From an uncultured Pelagibacteraceae bacterium (lineage in GTDB: Bacteria; Pseudomonadota; Alphaproteobacteria; Pelagibacterales; Pelagibacteraceae): a DNA stretch of 64,000 nucleotides. This document shows positions 51,215-64,000 of the stretch, one piece after another (the stretch's first letter is position 1; every line of letters begins with the position of its first letter). The stretch covers positions 62,001 to 126,000 of the forward strand of contig CABXYJ010000001.1 in NCBI GenBank assembly GCA_902516345.1, in the 5' to 3' direction. The notes beneath the pieces are model-generated. The model saw only the letters and a list, made by a program, of their open reading frames with translations, was not told the DNA's origin and did not search any database. The translations under genes and the position numbers were made by a program.

Positions 51215-53050
51215 TTATTCATGAAAATAATTATATATTTTATTTGCAACTTTTTCTTCTACGCCATCAACTGATTTTATTTCATCTAAACTTGCAGATT
51301 CGACTGCCCTAGCGGAGCCAAAATGGTTTAGTAATGCTCTTTTTCTAATCGAACCTATGCCTTCAATTTGGTCAAGTAAAGACTTACTAATTCCCTTTTT
51401 TCGTTTAGCTCTGTGAGCACTTATAGCAAATCTGTGAGACTCATCTCTAATTCTTTGAAGAAAGAATAAAGTAGGGTCATTTTTTTCAAATTTGAAGTCT
51501 TTTCCATTATGAAAAAAAGTTTCATTGCCACTATTTCTAAATTTACCTTTGGCAATTGCAATAATAGGTATTTCGTGAAGTCCTAATTCATTCAGTGTTT
51601 CTCTTGCTACTGAATATTGTCCCTTACCACCATCAACCATTACTAAGTCTGGAAATGATAGATAGCCATCTCTTTCCTGAACTGCTTTTTTAAACCTTCT
51701 ATTTAAGACTTCTCGCATCATTCCATAATCATCTTGCTCATTTTTTTTAATCTTTATATTAAATTTTCTATATCTTTTTTTTATAAAACCCTCATCACCA
51801 TAGGCAATTAAGGCACCAACACTATTCGTCCCTTGAATGTGGCTATTGTCGTAAACTTCTATCAAACTTATATTAGTTTCAAGATTAAATTTATTAGCAA
51901 CTGCATCAAATAATTCTTTATTATTTTGACTTTCGTAAAGTTTTCTATTTAAGCTGTCTTTAGCATTTTTAATTGCTTGATTAATAACTTTTAATTTTGA
52001 GCCTCTATTAGCAACAGAGATATTAACTTGTTTATGTTCTTTTTGTGAAAGAGTTTTTTCAATTAAAATTTTTTCTTTTATATCTTCAGATAATATTATT
52101 GAGGATGGCACACTTTTATTTTCATAAAATTGGGATACAAATGAGTTTAACACTTCACTTAATTTTTCATCTGGATCATGTTTAGGAAAGAATGCTTGAT
52201 TCCCCCAATTTTGTTTAGATCTATAAAAAAAAACTTGAATACAAGTTTTTCCAGACTCTTTATAACCAGCAATAACATCAGCCTCTACTAAATTAGCTTC
52301 GTTTACTCTTTGTGAAGATTGAATAATGTTTAACGATTTAATTCTATCTCTTAAAATAGTAGCTTTCTCAAAATCTAGTTCATCACTAGCTTTTTGCATT
52401 TGATCAGATAAGCTTTTTTGTATTCTTCTTGATTTTCCAGAGACAAATTCAATAGCATCATCAACTGTCTGTTTATATTCCTCTTTTTCAATGAATCCAA
52501 CGCACGGTCCCGAACACCTTTTTATTTGATATAATATGCAGGGTCTTTCTCTATTTTTAAAAACTGTATCATCACAAACTCTTAAATGAAAAATCTTTTG
52601 AATCATTTTAATTGTCCAATTAGCTGAACCAGCTGAAGCAAAAGGACCAAAATAAAATCCTTCTTTGGTTTTTTTACCTCTATGTCTTTTTATTTGTGGC
52701 CAATAATCTTTATTCCCGATAAAGATAAATGGAAAAGATTTGTCATCTCTAAGAAGAATATTAAATTTGGGTTTAAATTTTTTGATTAAATTTGCTTCAA
52801 GAAGCAATGCCTCACTTTCATTAGAAGTAGAGGTAATTTCTAATTTTGTAGTTTGAGAAAGCATCCTTTCAGTTCTTATGATGTGGTTCTTTTCTGATAC
52901 GTAGCTTTTAAGTCTATTTGGAAGATTTTTAGCTTTGCCCACATAAAGAATTTCACCTTTAGTGTTAAGCATTCTATAAACACCTGGAAGCTTTGGGACC
53001 AATGGTAATTCTTTTTTTATGACTTCTTTGCCTTTATCTGAGCTGATCAT
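51215..53050 (-). CDS. uvrC: Excinuclease ABC subunit C
   Basis: 611 aa; [47 protein letters not shown]-terminal HhH. Confidence 0.96.
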   Translation of the reverse strand: MISSDKGKEVIKKELPLVPKLPGVYRMLNTKGEILYVGKAKNLPNRLKSYVSEKNHIIRTERMLSQTTKLEITSTSNESEALLLEANLIKKFKPKFNILLRDDKSFPFIFIGNKDYWPQIKRHRGKKTKEGFYFGPFASAGSANWTIKMIQKIFHLRVCDDTVFKNRERPCILYQIKRCSGPCVGFIEKEEYKQTVDDAIEFVSGKSRRIQKSLSDQMQKASDELDFEKATILRDRIKSLNIIQSSQRVNEANLVEADVIAGYKESGKTCIQVFFYRSKQNWGNQAFFPKHDPDEKLSEVLNSFVSQFYENKSVPSSIILSEDIKEKILIEKTLSQKEHKQVNISVANRGSKLKVINQAIKNAKDSLNRKLYESQNNKELFDAVANKFNLETNISLIEVYDNSHIQGTNSVGALIAYGDEGFIKKRYRKFNIKIKKNEQDDYGMMREVLNRRFKKAVQERDGYLSFPDLVMVDGGKGQYSVARETLNELGLHEIPIIAIAKGKFRNSGNETFFHNGKDFKFEKNDPTLFFLQRIRDESHRFAISAHRAKRKKGISKSLLDQIEGIGSIRKRALLNHFGSARAVESASLDEIKSVDGVEEKVANKIYNYFHE

Positions 53051-53462
53051 GGCTTCTTCTTTTTGATATTTGTATACCTACTGAGCTACAATCTTTCATT
53101 ATCTCTAATTTTTCGATTTGAAGAGTAATTTTATCTATTCTTTTGTCCTTAAATAACTCATCAAAAACATCTTCTGCTAAAGTTTCGAGAAAATTGTAAT
53201 GTTTATTTTTTACTAATTTTTTAATTAATCTGACTATTTTAGCGTAATTAACAATCGATTTGATATCTTTGTCGTTTGATGGTTGTTTGTCCTGATAATT
53301 TACCTCTAAATTAAATTTTACTTTTTGAGGCTTTTCTTTTTCAAAATCAAAATAACCAAGTTTTAATCCCAGTATTAATTCATTTATTAAAACTTTTTTT
53401 TCGTAATTAAATAAGCTCTTTGATTTATTTATCTTAACAATCTTTAAATTATTTTTTTTCAT
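53034..53462 (-). CDS. folB: Dihydroneopterin aldolase-like protein
   Basis: 142 aa; [33 protein letters not shown]. Confidence 0.75.
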   Translation of the reverse strand: MKKNNLKIVKINKSKSLFNYEKKVLINELILGLKLGYFDFEKEKPQKVKFNLEVNYQDKQPSNDKDIKSIVNYAKIVRLIKKLVKNKHYNFLETLAEDVFDELFKDKRIDKITLQIEKLEIMKDCSSVGIQISKRRSHDQLR

Positions 53463-53463
53463 A

Positions 53464-54420
53464 TTATTCTAATCTTGAAGCGATATATTCTTTGATTAAA
53501 GGATGATAATGTAAAAAACAATCAGCCCAATCTATTGCATGAGCATTTTTTAATGGCTCTTCCCAATTGGATCCTGCCAATTTACAACTTTTTCCATTAA
53601 TTTTTTTCTTTTCAGAAACTACTACTCTCTTAAAATTAGGAACATCATCCATCCAATCAGATGTTAACCCCTCATAAGGATCCATTGGATGAGTAAAGAT
53701 TAAAATTGGTGCATTCCCTTTTTTTATTATATCAATTTGTTGCTGTCTCCATCCAGCCATACCAGGATTTTTTTTGTGAAATTTTTCTATCGCTTTTTCA
53801 TAGCCAACTTTTTTTACTTTAAATTTTTTAGATAAATTCCAAAAACATGCTGGCATTAATGATATACCTCCACCCACTTCATTCATGTATTTAGCTGTTA
53901 ACCTTAGTGTTGCCCATCCTCCGCAAGAGTGACCTGACATGAAAATTTGTTTCTTTGGTACACCCAAGTTAACAAATTTTTCAACTACCTTTAAATTACC
54001 CTCAACTCTTCGATCCATTTTTGAGGTGCCTGGATAAGGTCCTTCCCATTTTTTCATCCACATTCCTACTCTCCCTAACTGAGCACCCAAATCACCCTCT
54101 AATTGACCTTGACAATGTACGTAAACCATAATTTCTTTGTCATTTATTTTATCACCAGCCAACTGGGCCCAATTTCTAAGCTCTGATCTCCAGAAGCAAT
54201 CTTTTAATTTAACATCGTTTCCGTTTGACCCATGGTTGTATATTATTATTATTTTACCTTTTGGATTATTCACTTTAAAATTTTCGTCAATTTTAATTTT
54301 ATCTTTCCATTTGTTTGTTGGTATTAAAAAACCGTCTTTTTTTATACTTTCTTTTGAATTTGCGTAAACATTATTACTTAATGTTAAACTAAGTAAGATA
54401 AGTGCTAAAAACTTTTTCAT
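53464..54420 (-). CDS. Secreted alpha/beta-hydrolase-like protein, function unknown
   Basis: 318 aa; signal peptide [43 protein letters not shown] nucleophile elbow. Confidence 0.72.
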   Translation of the reverse strand: MKKFLALILLSLTLSNNVYANSKESIKKDGFLIPTNKWKDKIKIDENFKVNNPKGKIIIIYNHGSNGNDVKLKDCFWRSELRNWAQLAGDKINDKEIMVYVHCQGQLEGDLGAQLGRVGMWMKKWEGPYPGTSKMDRRVEGNLKVVEKFVNLGVPKKQIFMSGHSCGGWATLRLTAKYMNEVGGGISLMPACFWNLSKKFKVKKVGYEKAIEKFHKKNPGMAGWRQQQIDIIKKGNAPILIFTHPMDPYEGLTSDWMDDVPNFKRVVVSEKKKINGKSCKLAGSNWEEPLKNAHAIDWADCFLHYHPLIKEYIASRLE

Positions 54421-55153
54421 TCTTTTCCTCCCATAATATCTGGTGTTTGCCAGTTTAAACTTTGTCCACTATCCACTGCTAATACTTGCCCAGTAATAGA
54501 TCTATTTTTTATAAAAAAGTCAACTGCATTGCAAATTTGTTCAACATCAACTTTTCTCCTCAAAGGAGTTGCTAAATATTGTTTTTTAAAGTGTTTTTCT
54601 GACTGCCTTTTATTTTTAATAGTCGGACCTGGAGCTATTCCGTTTACTCTGACATTTGGCGCTAAACTCATAGCGCTTGTCTTCGTTAATGTGTAAAGAC
54701 CAGTTTTGCTCAATGTGTATGAGAAAAAGTAGGGTGTTAATTTAAATACTCTTTGGTCAATAATATTGATTATATTATTATTCTTCCCTTTGATATTGTT
54801 AGCAAAACCCCTAGACAACAGTGCAGGTGCTTTTAGGTTAGCATTTAAATGAACGTCCCAGCTTTTGACTGTAAAATTTTCCAATTTATCGTTTTCAAAT
54901 AAAGATGCATTGTTAATCAAACAATCAAAATATTTTAATTTTGATTTTGATAATTTAATAAGTTTCTGCACCTCTTTTTCTTTAGCTAAATCGGCTTTAA
55001 TTAAGTAAACAACTGTCCCATCTTTATTCAATTCTTTTTTTAGTCTTTCTGCTTTAGATTTTGATTTATTATAATGAATTACGATTTCAATTTTTGGCCC
55101 TGATAGTTTCTTTGCTATAGCTGCACCTATCCTTGTTGCAGCACCTGTAATTA

Positions 55154-55172
<19 letters not shown>
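54417..55172 (-). CDS. Short-chain dehydrogenase, FolM/pteridine-reductase-like
   Basis: 251 aa; [50 protein letters not shown]. Confidence 0.82.
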
Positions 55173-58552
<3,380 letters not shown>

Positions 58553-58555
58553 AAA

Positions 58556-59212
58556 GTGAAAACAGCCTTAATATTTGGCTCATCAGGATTAGTTGGAGGA
58601 CATCTTCTCAATAGATTAATTCTAGATAATAATTACACAAAGATTAAAGTATTTGTTCGTAATGAACCTCAAATTAATGATGACAAATTGGAAATTATTA
58701 AAACAGATTTTCAAAATTTAGAAAATTATAAAGAAGATATTAAAGGTGATGATTGTTTTTTTTGTATTGGTACAACAAAAAAGAATTCGCCAGATAAAGA
58801 TGAATATAAGAGAGTAGAACTTGATATACCTAAAAAGATTGCACAAATAGCAAAATTAAATTTGGTAAAATCATTTTTTTTTGTTTCCTCTGGATATGCA
58901 GATTCTAAAAGTTCTGGAGATTATTTAAAATTTAAAGGATTGGTAGAGGAAGAATTAAAAAGACTTAATTTTTCAAAACTTGGAATAATGAGACCTTCAT
59001 TTTTAATGGGAAATAGAAAAGAAAATAGAGTAGGTGAAAGATTGGGAATTTTTATTTTTAAATTAATTTCACCATTACTCTTAGGACCTTTTAAAAAGAT
59101 AAGACCAATTCATTCAGATACGGTAGCTAAAGCGATGATAAAAATAGCAAACAATGATTTTCAACAAAATATTTTTGAGTCTAATGAAATTGAAGAATTA
59201 AATTATTCCTGA
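58556..59212 (+). CDS. NAD(P)-binding Rossmann-fold protein
   Basis: 218 aa, GTG start; ALIFGSSGLVGGHLLNRLI, FFFVSSGYADSKSSGDYLKFKG. Confidence 0.8.
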   Translation: MKTALIFGSSGLVGGHLLNRLILDNNYTKIKVFVRNEPQINDDKLEIIKTDFQNLENYKEDIKGDDCFFCIGTTKKNSPDKDEYKRVELDIPKKIAQIAKLNLVKSFFFVSSGYADSKSSGDYLKFKGLVEEELKRLNFSKLGIMRPSFLMGNRKENRVGERLGIFIFKLISPLLLGPFKKIRPIHSDTVAKAMIKIANNDFQQNIFESNEIEELNYS

Positions 59213-59226
59213 AATTAAAAATTATA

Positions 59227-60174
59227 TTATCTCTGATTTAATATTTTTTCTGCTAGATCTGTTTTTTTTATCCATGAGTCTGGAATAGAACTAACTCCTT
59301 TCAAGGCTGCAAAATAGGCTCCTATAAAGTTTACTCTTGAACAATTACAGCCACCAGCTTTTATAGTTCTTAAAACAGCCTCCTTATAATTTATTGAGTT
59401 AATAATTGAATGAATTGAACTATTAAAAGTTCCAGGATAACTACATGCCATTCCTAATTTTTTCACTACTATCGGATGAGGTTTTGATTTCAACTTTTTA
59501 ACTTTTTTAATATCTTCAACAATATTTTTAAAATATGAATTTTTCTTAAATTTTGTGATAAATTCATTTATGGGATCCTTCGCACCCTTTAAAGCTAAGT
59601 CTATTAAATGAAACTTGGCTAAAGCATACTTCATACTTATTTTTGAGACTGTGACTGTAGAAATGATTTTTTTTAAATTATTGAAGTCATAACCATATAA
59701 AAAGTAGGGTAGGGCAGCACAATAACCATCAGACTCGTTTACTTTAATCCCACCAGTTATTTTTTTTTTAGCCTTTATGTTTTTAACTGTTTCAATAACA
59801 TTTTGGTGTATCCAAGGTCCTTTAATTATTCCTCTCCAATCTTTAACTTTTCTATATTTCGATCTTAATTTAAGATTTTTCCAATAGATACTTCCTGGAC
59901 CAAAGTTTTTAGTAATATTTTTTTTAAATCTCTCATCTACATTACGATGACCTTCAATTAATGTTTTAAACATGACCTGACCAATTTCATTATAGCCAGA
60001 AACTTTTCCAGTTTTGATATTGTAAAAAGGGCTTTTATTTTTTTTTAAAAAAGAAAAATCTTTCTTTCCTTTTATATAAGAAAATAGTTTTTTTTGATTA
60101 TAAACCCAATGCAAAGGTCTTGCTGCCGCATCAGCTACAGTTGCACCTAAGAAAACGTGTAAATTATTTTTCAC
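59227..60174 (-). CDS. ADP-ribosylglycohydrolase-family-like protein
   Basis: 315 aa; GATVADAAARPLHWVY, and GGCNCSRVNFIGAYFAALKGVSSIPDSWI near C-terminus. Confidence 0.72.
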   Translation of the reverse strand: MKNNLHVFLGATVADAAARPLHWVYNQKKLFSYIKGKKDFSFLKKNKSPFYNIKTGKVSGYNEIGQVMFKTLIEGHRNVDERFKKNITKNFGPGSIYWKNLKLRSKYRKVKDWRGIIKGPWIHQNVIETVKNIKAKKKITGGIKVNESDGYCAALPYFLYGYDFNNLKKIISTVTVSKISMKYALAKFHLIDLALKGAKDPINEFITKFKKNSYFKNIVEDIKKVKKLKSKPHPIVVKKLGMACSYPGTFNSSIHSIINSINYKEAVLRTIKAGGCNCSRVNFIGAYFAALKGVSSIPDSWIKKTDLAEKILNQR

Positions 60175-60197
60175 TTAAATTAAAACTTATCAAACAT

Positions 60198-61145
60198 TTA
60201 TTTTGAGGATAAATGTTTTTCTGCTTCAAGGGCAGCCATACAGCCCATTCCAGCAGCAGTTACAGCTTGCCTAAAAGTTTTATCTTTTACGTCCCCCGCA
60301 GCATAAACTCCAGGTACATTGGTCTCGGTAGAGTCAGGTTTTGTAATTAAATACCCCTCATTATCCATTTTTAATTGATCTTTAAACAATTGAGTTGCAG
60401 GATCGTGTCCGATTGCAATAAAGAGACCATCTAACTTTAATTCCTCAATTTTATTTGTTTTTACATTTTTAATTTTAATACCTTTTAAATTTTTTGGATT
60501 TTGATCTCCTACAACGTCTTCAACCACACTGTCCCAAACTATTTCTATTTTTTTATTATCCATTAACTTTTTTTGAAGCAATTTTTCAGCTCTTAATTCA
60601 TCTCTTCTGTGAATTAGTTTAACTTTTGAGGCAAATTTTGTTAAAAACATTGCTTCCTCAACAGCGGCATTACCTCCACCGACTACCGCGACTTCTTTAT
60701 TTTTAAAAAAGAAACCGTCACAAGTTGCGCAAGCAGAGACACCAAATCCTCTAAATTCTTGTTCAGATTTTAAATTTAACCATCTTGCCTGAGCACCTGT
60801 TGAAATAATTATGCTATCCGCAGTATATTTTTGACCATTATCACCTGATGCTTCAAATGGTTTAGATTTTAAATTTACAGAGGATATATGATCTTCAATC
60901 ATCTCAGTGCCAACAGCTTTAGCTTGATCTTTCATTTGATCCATTAACCACGGACCTTGGATTACATCTGCAAAACCTGGATAATTTTCAACATCGGTTG
61001 TTGTTGTTAATTGACCACCTGGCTGAGAGCCATGAACTAATATTGGTTTTAGCATTGCTCTTGCAGCATAAACTGCAGCTGTATATCCAGCTGGACCAGA
61101 TCCAATTATCAACACTTTTGTGTGTTTAGTTGGATTTTGACTCAT
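60198..61145 (-). CDS. trxB: Thioredoxin reductase
   Basis: 315 aa; LIIGSGPAGYTAAVYAARA, CATCDGFFFKNKEVAVVGGGNAA, AAGDVKDKTFRQAVTAAGMGCMAA. Confidence 0.96.
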   Translation of the reverse strand: MSQNPTKHTKVLIIGSGPAGYTAAVYAARAMLKPILVHGSQPGGQLTTTTDVENYPGFADVIQGPWLMDQMKDQAKAVGTEMIEDHISSVNLKSKPFEASGDNGQKYTADSIIISTGAQARWLNLKSEQEFRGFGVSACATCDGFFFKNKEVAVVGGGNAAVEEAMFLTKFASKVKLIHRRDELRAEKLLQKKLMDNKKIEIVWDSVVEDVVGDQNPKNLKGIKIKNVKTNKIEELKLDGLFIAIGHDPATQLFKDQLKMDNEGYLITKPDSTETNVPGVYAAGDVKDKTFRQAVTAAGMGCMAALEAEKHLSSK

Positions 61146-61166
61146 ATGAAAGCTATATAGTGATAA

Positions 61167-62117
61167 ATGACTAAATTAAAAGGTTTATTATTGACCGAGG
61201 GTATGCACGGTATGATCAGCCAAGTAGAGGGATTAGCCAAAGGACTTGATCTTGATTTTATACACGAAAAAATTGAACTTAATAATTTTTGGAGTTTGAT
61301 TCCTCCACAACTCACTCCAATTAAAAGCTTTGTTTTTAAAAATAAAATTGATTTAAATTTTAATATTATTATTTCTTGTGGAAGAAAAAGCGTTATCCCG
61401 TCAATTTATCTAAAAAGAAAGTTTAAAGATAAAATTATGAATATTCATATTCAAGACCCTAAAGTTGCATTAAAAAATTTTGATTTAATTGTAGCACCTG
61501 AGCACGATGGATTGGTAGGTGAAAATGTAATCACCAGCAAAGGAGCAATTCATTATTTGAGAAATAGTGAGTTAAATGAAAGCGCTGATTATTTAAAACA
61601 AAGAGTAAACAAAGATAAGATAGTAACTTTAATTATTGGCGGTCCGAATAAATATTATGATTATAATGAGTCTGTCTTAGAACAAATATTTATTAAGGTA
61701 AAAAATGTTTTCATAAATAATGGTTTTCAATTGATTTTTATTCCATCGATGAGGACCCCGAAAAATATTATTGAAAAGGCAAAAAATTTTTTTGATGAAA
61801 ATCAAATAATCATTATGGATATAGACAAAAAAGCTTACCTTTCCTCATTAAAATTAGCTAATCAAATTGTTGTTACTTGTGATTCTACTTCAATGATTTC
61901 CGAGGCTGCAATAACTGGAAAACCCATTTATGTTGCACAAATGCCTAATATAAAAAAAAATAATAGATTTAAGAAATTTTTTAAATTGTTTAGAGATTTG
62001 AATATTATTAAGAATTTAGAGGATTCGTTGGATGAGTGGACCTATGAGAAACTTAATGAAACTGATAGGATATCAGGTTATATAAAGAATAAATATAAAG
62101 AATATGACTTTTCTTAA
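61167..62117 (+). CDS. ELM1-like (mitochondrial fission ELM1 / DUF1022) family protein
   Basis: 316 aa; LTEGMHGMISQVEGLAKGL, NIHIQDPKVALKNFDLIVAPEHDGLVGENVITSKGAIHYL, TCDSTSMISEAAITGKPIYV. Confidence 0.82.
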   Translation: MTKLKGLLLTEGMHGMISQVEGLAKGLDLDFIHEKIELNNFWSLIPPQLTPIKSFVFKNKIDLNFNIIISCGRKSVIPSIYLKRKFKDKIMNIHIQDPKVALKNFDLIVAPEHDGLVGENVITSKGAIHYLRNSELNESADYLKQRVNKDKIVTLIIGGPNKYYDYNESVLEQIFIKVKNVFINNGFQLIFIPSMRTPKNIIEKAKNFFDENQIIIMDIDKKAYLSSLKLANQIVVTCDSTSMISEAAITGKPIYVAQMPNIKKNNRFKKFFKLFRDLNIIKNLEDSLDEWTYEKLNETDRISGYIKNKYKEYDFS

Positions 62118-62769
62118 TTCCATCTTAAATCAGTCACAAAAACATGAATTTCCTTTTGACCATTGGGAATATAACAACGCTTTAAGTGACCAAGCCATTG
62201 AAGAGATAATTAATGCAGATATACCAGATGTCAGTAAACACAATCTTACATATGATGGCACTAGAGCGATAGATGATGGTGGTGCAGAATTTCGTTCAGG
62301 GATTGCTTCAGGTGGTAAAGCTCTAAAATTTAGATGTTTTATAAATAAAGAAAATTCATCGTCATTTCCACACTTAGTAAAATTTATAGAGGAACTACAA
62401 TCTAAAGAGACATATTATGAAATTTCAAAAATGATTAATAAAGATTTGTCAAATTCTTATGTTCGAGTTGAAGTTATATGTGACCGTGAGGGTTTTTGGC
62501 TAAAACCTCATTGTGATATTAAAGAAAAATTAATGTCAGGTTTAATTTTTATTAATAAGGCAAATGAGTCTGAGGATCTAGGAACAGATTTTTATAATGA
62601 CAAGTTAGAAAAAGTAAAAACAGTTCCTTACAAACATAATTACGGTTATTTATTCACTAGCGGCCCAAATACCTGGCACGGGATGGAAAAAAAAAAAATT
62701 GTCAAAGAGAGAAGATGTATTCAAGTTAATTATGTTACCTTTCCAACAGATTGGAAAGTAAAGGACTAA
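62104..62769 (+). CDS. 2OG-Fe(II) oxygenase-like protein
   Basis: 221 aa; WLKPHCDIKEKLMSGLIFIN (HxD) ... GPNTWHGMEKKKIVKERRCIQVNYV (distal H and R). Confidence 0.75.
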   Translation: MTFLNSILNQSQKHEFPFDHWEYNNALSDQAIEEIINADIPDVSKHNLTYDGTRAIDDGGAEFRSGIASGGKALKFRCFINKENSSSFPHLVKFIEELQSKETYYEISKMINKDLSNSYVRVEVICDREGFWLKPHCDIKEKLMSGLIFINKANESEDLGTDFYNDKLEKVKTVPYKHNYGYLFTSGPNTWHGMEKKKIVKERRCIQVNYVTFPTDWKVKD

Positions 62770-63009
62770 TCAACCAAAGAAAGAATAACAACCCAAGGTG
62801 AAAAGAACGCCAATCATAAAACATATACCAAACACAGCTCTAATTTGGTCCCCATCTTCTTTGGGATCACTTTTGTCATAAAGTTTCCAATAGCCTAAAC
62901 TTTTGTTTTCATTCGAAATATCTCGTAAGCGTTCCCCAATATATGAATTTATATTTGAGCTAGTAATTATTTCGTCGTATCTTTTTGATTTGATGTTCTC
63001 TGTACTCAT
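62770..63009 (-). CDS. Small single-TM hypothetical protein
   Basis: 79 aa; C-terminal hydrophobic segment AVFGICFMIGVLFTLGCYSFFG. Confidence 0.55.
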   Translation of the reverse strand: MSTENIKSKRYDEIITSSNINSYIGERLRDISNENKSLGYWKLYDKSDPKEDGDQIRAVFGICFMIGVLFTLGCYSFFG

Positions 63010-63210
63010 TTATAAATTTAAAATTTATTAGAAAATTTTAAAAGTGTCTATCAATTTACTATTGATATTTTGCTCTAAAAACCAATTTGGTCTCTTACTA
63101 TCTGAAGTTGTATTGTAATATTCCTTTAAAACTAATAATTTTATTTGAAAAATTTATGTATAATGAGTTTATTGAATTAAAATTTTAAATATAAAAAATA
63201 CATAACGACG

Positions 63211-64000
63211 ATGTTTGAAAAATTAGAAGAGTTAGCAAAAAATAATAAAAAAATTTCTGACTTCCATATTAGAACTGGATGGCCTTTAGCTTTTAGACAA
63301 ACTGGTGAAATACACAAAATACCAGAGGTAGTGGTGAAAGCTCAAGACTTACAAGATTTAATTTCAACAAATTGTAATGAAGTTGAAATGAAAAAATTTA
63401 ATGATACACACGAACTAGACTCTTCGGTTACTTTAAGTGGTTTAAGGTTTAGAGCAAATTTTTATAAAACAATTAACGGACCTGCAGCTGTATTAAGAAG
63501 GGTTGAAAGCGTCATACCTGAAATGGATCAATTTGATTTGCCACCAGTTCTTTATGATATTATAGACATGCATAAAGGTCTTGTTTTAGTTACAGGCCCA
63601 ACAGGTTCAGGTAAGTCGACTACTCTTGCTGCTATTGTAAATGAAATTAATAAAACTCGTACAGCAAACATTATTACAGTTGAAGACCCTGTTGAGTTTA
63701 TTCATAAAGATCAAAAAAGTATAGTTTCCCACAGAGAGGTTGGAAAGCAAACTCAGACTTTTGCAACTGCTTTAAAAGCGGCGCTTCGTGAGGATCCAGA
63801 TGTTATTTTAGTCGGAGAAATGAGAGATTTAGAAACTGTTTCCTTAGCATTAACAGCTGCTGAAACAGGACATTTAGTTTTTGGTACATTACATACAAGT
63901 GGAGCTCCAAATACTATTAATAGAATAATTGATGTATTTCCTCCAGAGCAACAAGCTCAAATAAGAGCGCAAATTTCTACCTCTTTAAAGATGGTTGTGA
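63211..64000 (+). CDS. pilT: PilT-like type IV pilus retraction ATPase, partial (cut by window end)
   Basis: My translation from ATG 63211: MFEKLEELAKNNKKISDFHIRTGWPLAFRQTGE..., LVLVTGPTGSGKSTTLAAIVNEIN, ALREDPDVILVGEMRDLETVSLALTAAETGHLVFGTLHTSGA. No stop before 64000. Confidence 0.92.
   Translation, partial: MFEKLEELAKNNKKISDFHIRTGWPLAFRQTGEIHKIPEVVVKAQDLQDLISTNCNEVEMKKFNDTHELDSSVTLSGLRFRANFYKTINGPAAVLRRVESVIPEMDQFDLPPVLYDIIDMHKGLVLVTGPTGSGKSTTLAAIVNEINKTRTANIITVEDPVEFIHKDQKSIVSHREVGKQTQTFATALKAALREDPDVILVGEMRDLETVSLALTAAETGHLVFGTLHTSGAPNTINRIIDVFPPEQQAQIRAQISTSLKMVV

Overview
AT-rich, very compactly coded bacterial chromosome segment. Gene content and order resemble a streamlined marine alphaproteobacterium of the SAR11/Pelagibacter type (inference from protein character only; no database search was run). 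I see no rRNA, CRISPR array, transposase, integrase or phage module. There is one tRNA (Gln-TTG).

Main blocks, left to right:
- lpxK(partial)-waaA-msbA-ubiA
- qor / pirin / dual-CDGSH / HAD / rsmE
- cytochrome c oxidase operon (coxB-coxA-ctaB-small ORF-ctaG-coxC-surf1), then thrC and a peroxiredoxin
- minus-strand crtI-crtB-crtY-blh-ispH-thrB-rnhA run (retinal synthesis)
- F0 ATP synthase genes behind an unusually short smc
- DNA maintenance cluster (DUF721/dciA, mutY, ccrM, rnhB, family-4-like UDG)
- ispE, tRNA-Gln, cca, greA, hemF, trmL
- petABC, ychF, pth, rplY, prs, pgeF, midA-like, lgt
- two-component pair plus MarR, ilvE, pgsA, uvrC, folB, hydrolase, folM-like SDR, uvrB
- aminotransferase, ADP-ribosylglycohydrolase-like, trxB, ELM1-like, 2OG oxygenase, and a pilT-like ATPase cut by the window end.

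Most of the window is ordinary core genome. The observations I rate highest are an SMC with no recognisable hinge, a UDG-like protein missing the usual Fe-S ligands and motif histidine, paired GANTC sites just upstream of ccrM, a tRNA-Gln whose encoded CCA lies 3 nt before the CCA-adding enzyme gene, and an isolated GC-rich hairpin between thrC/Prx and rnhA.
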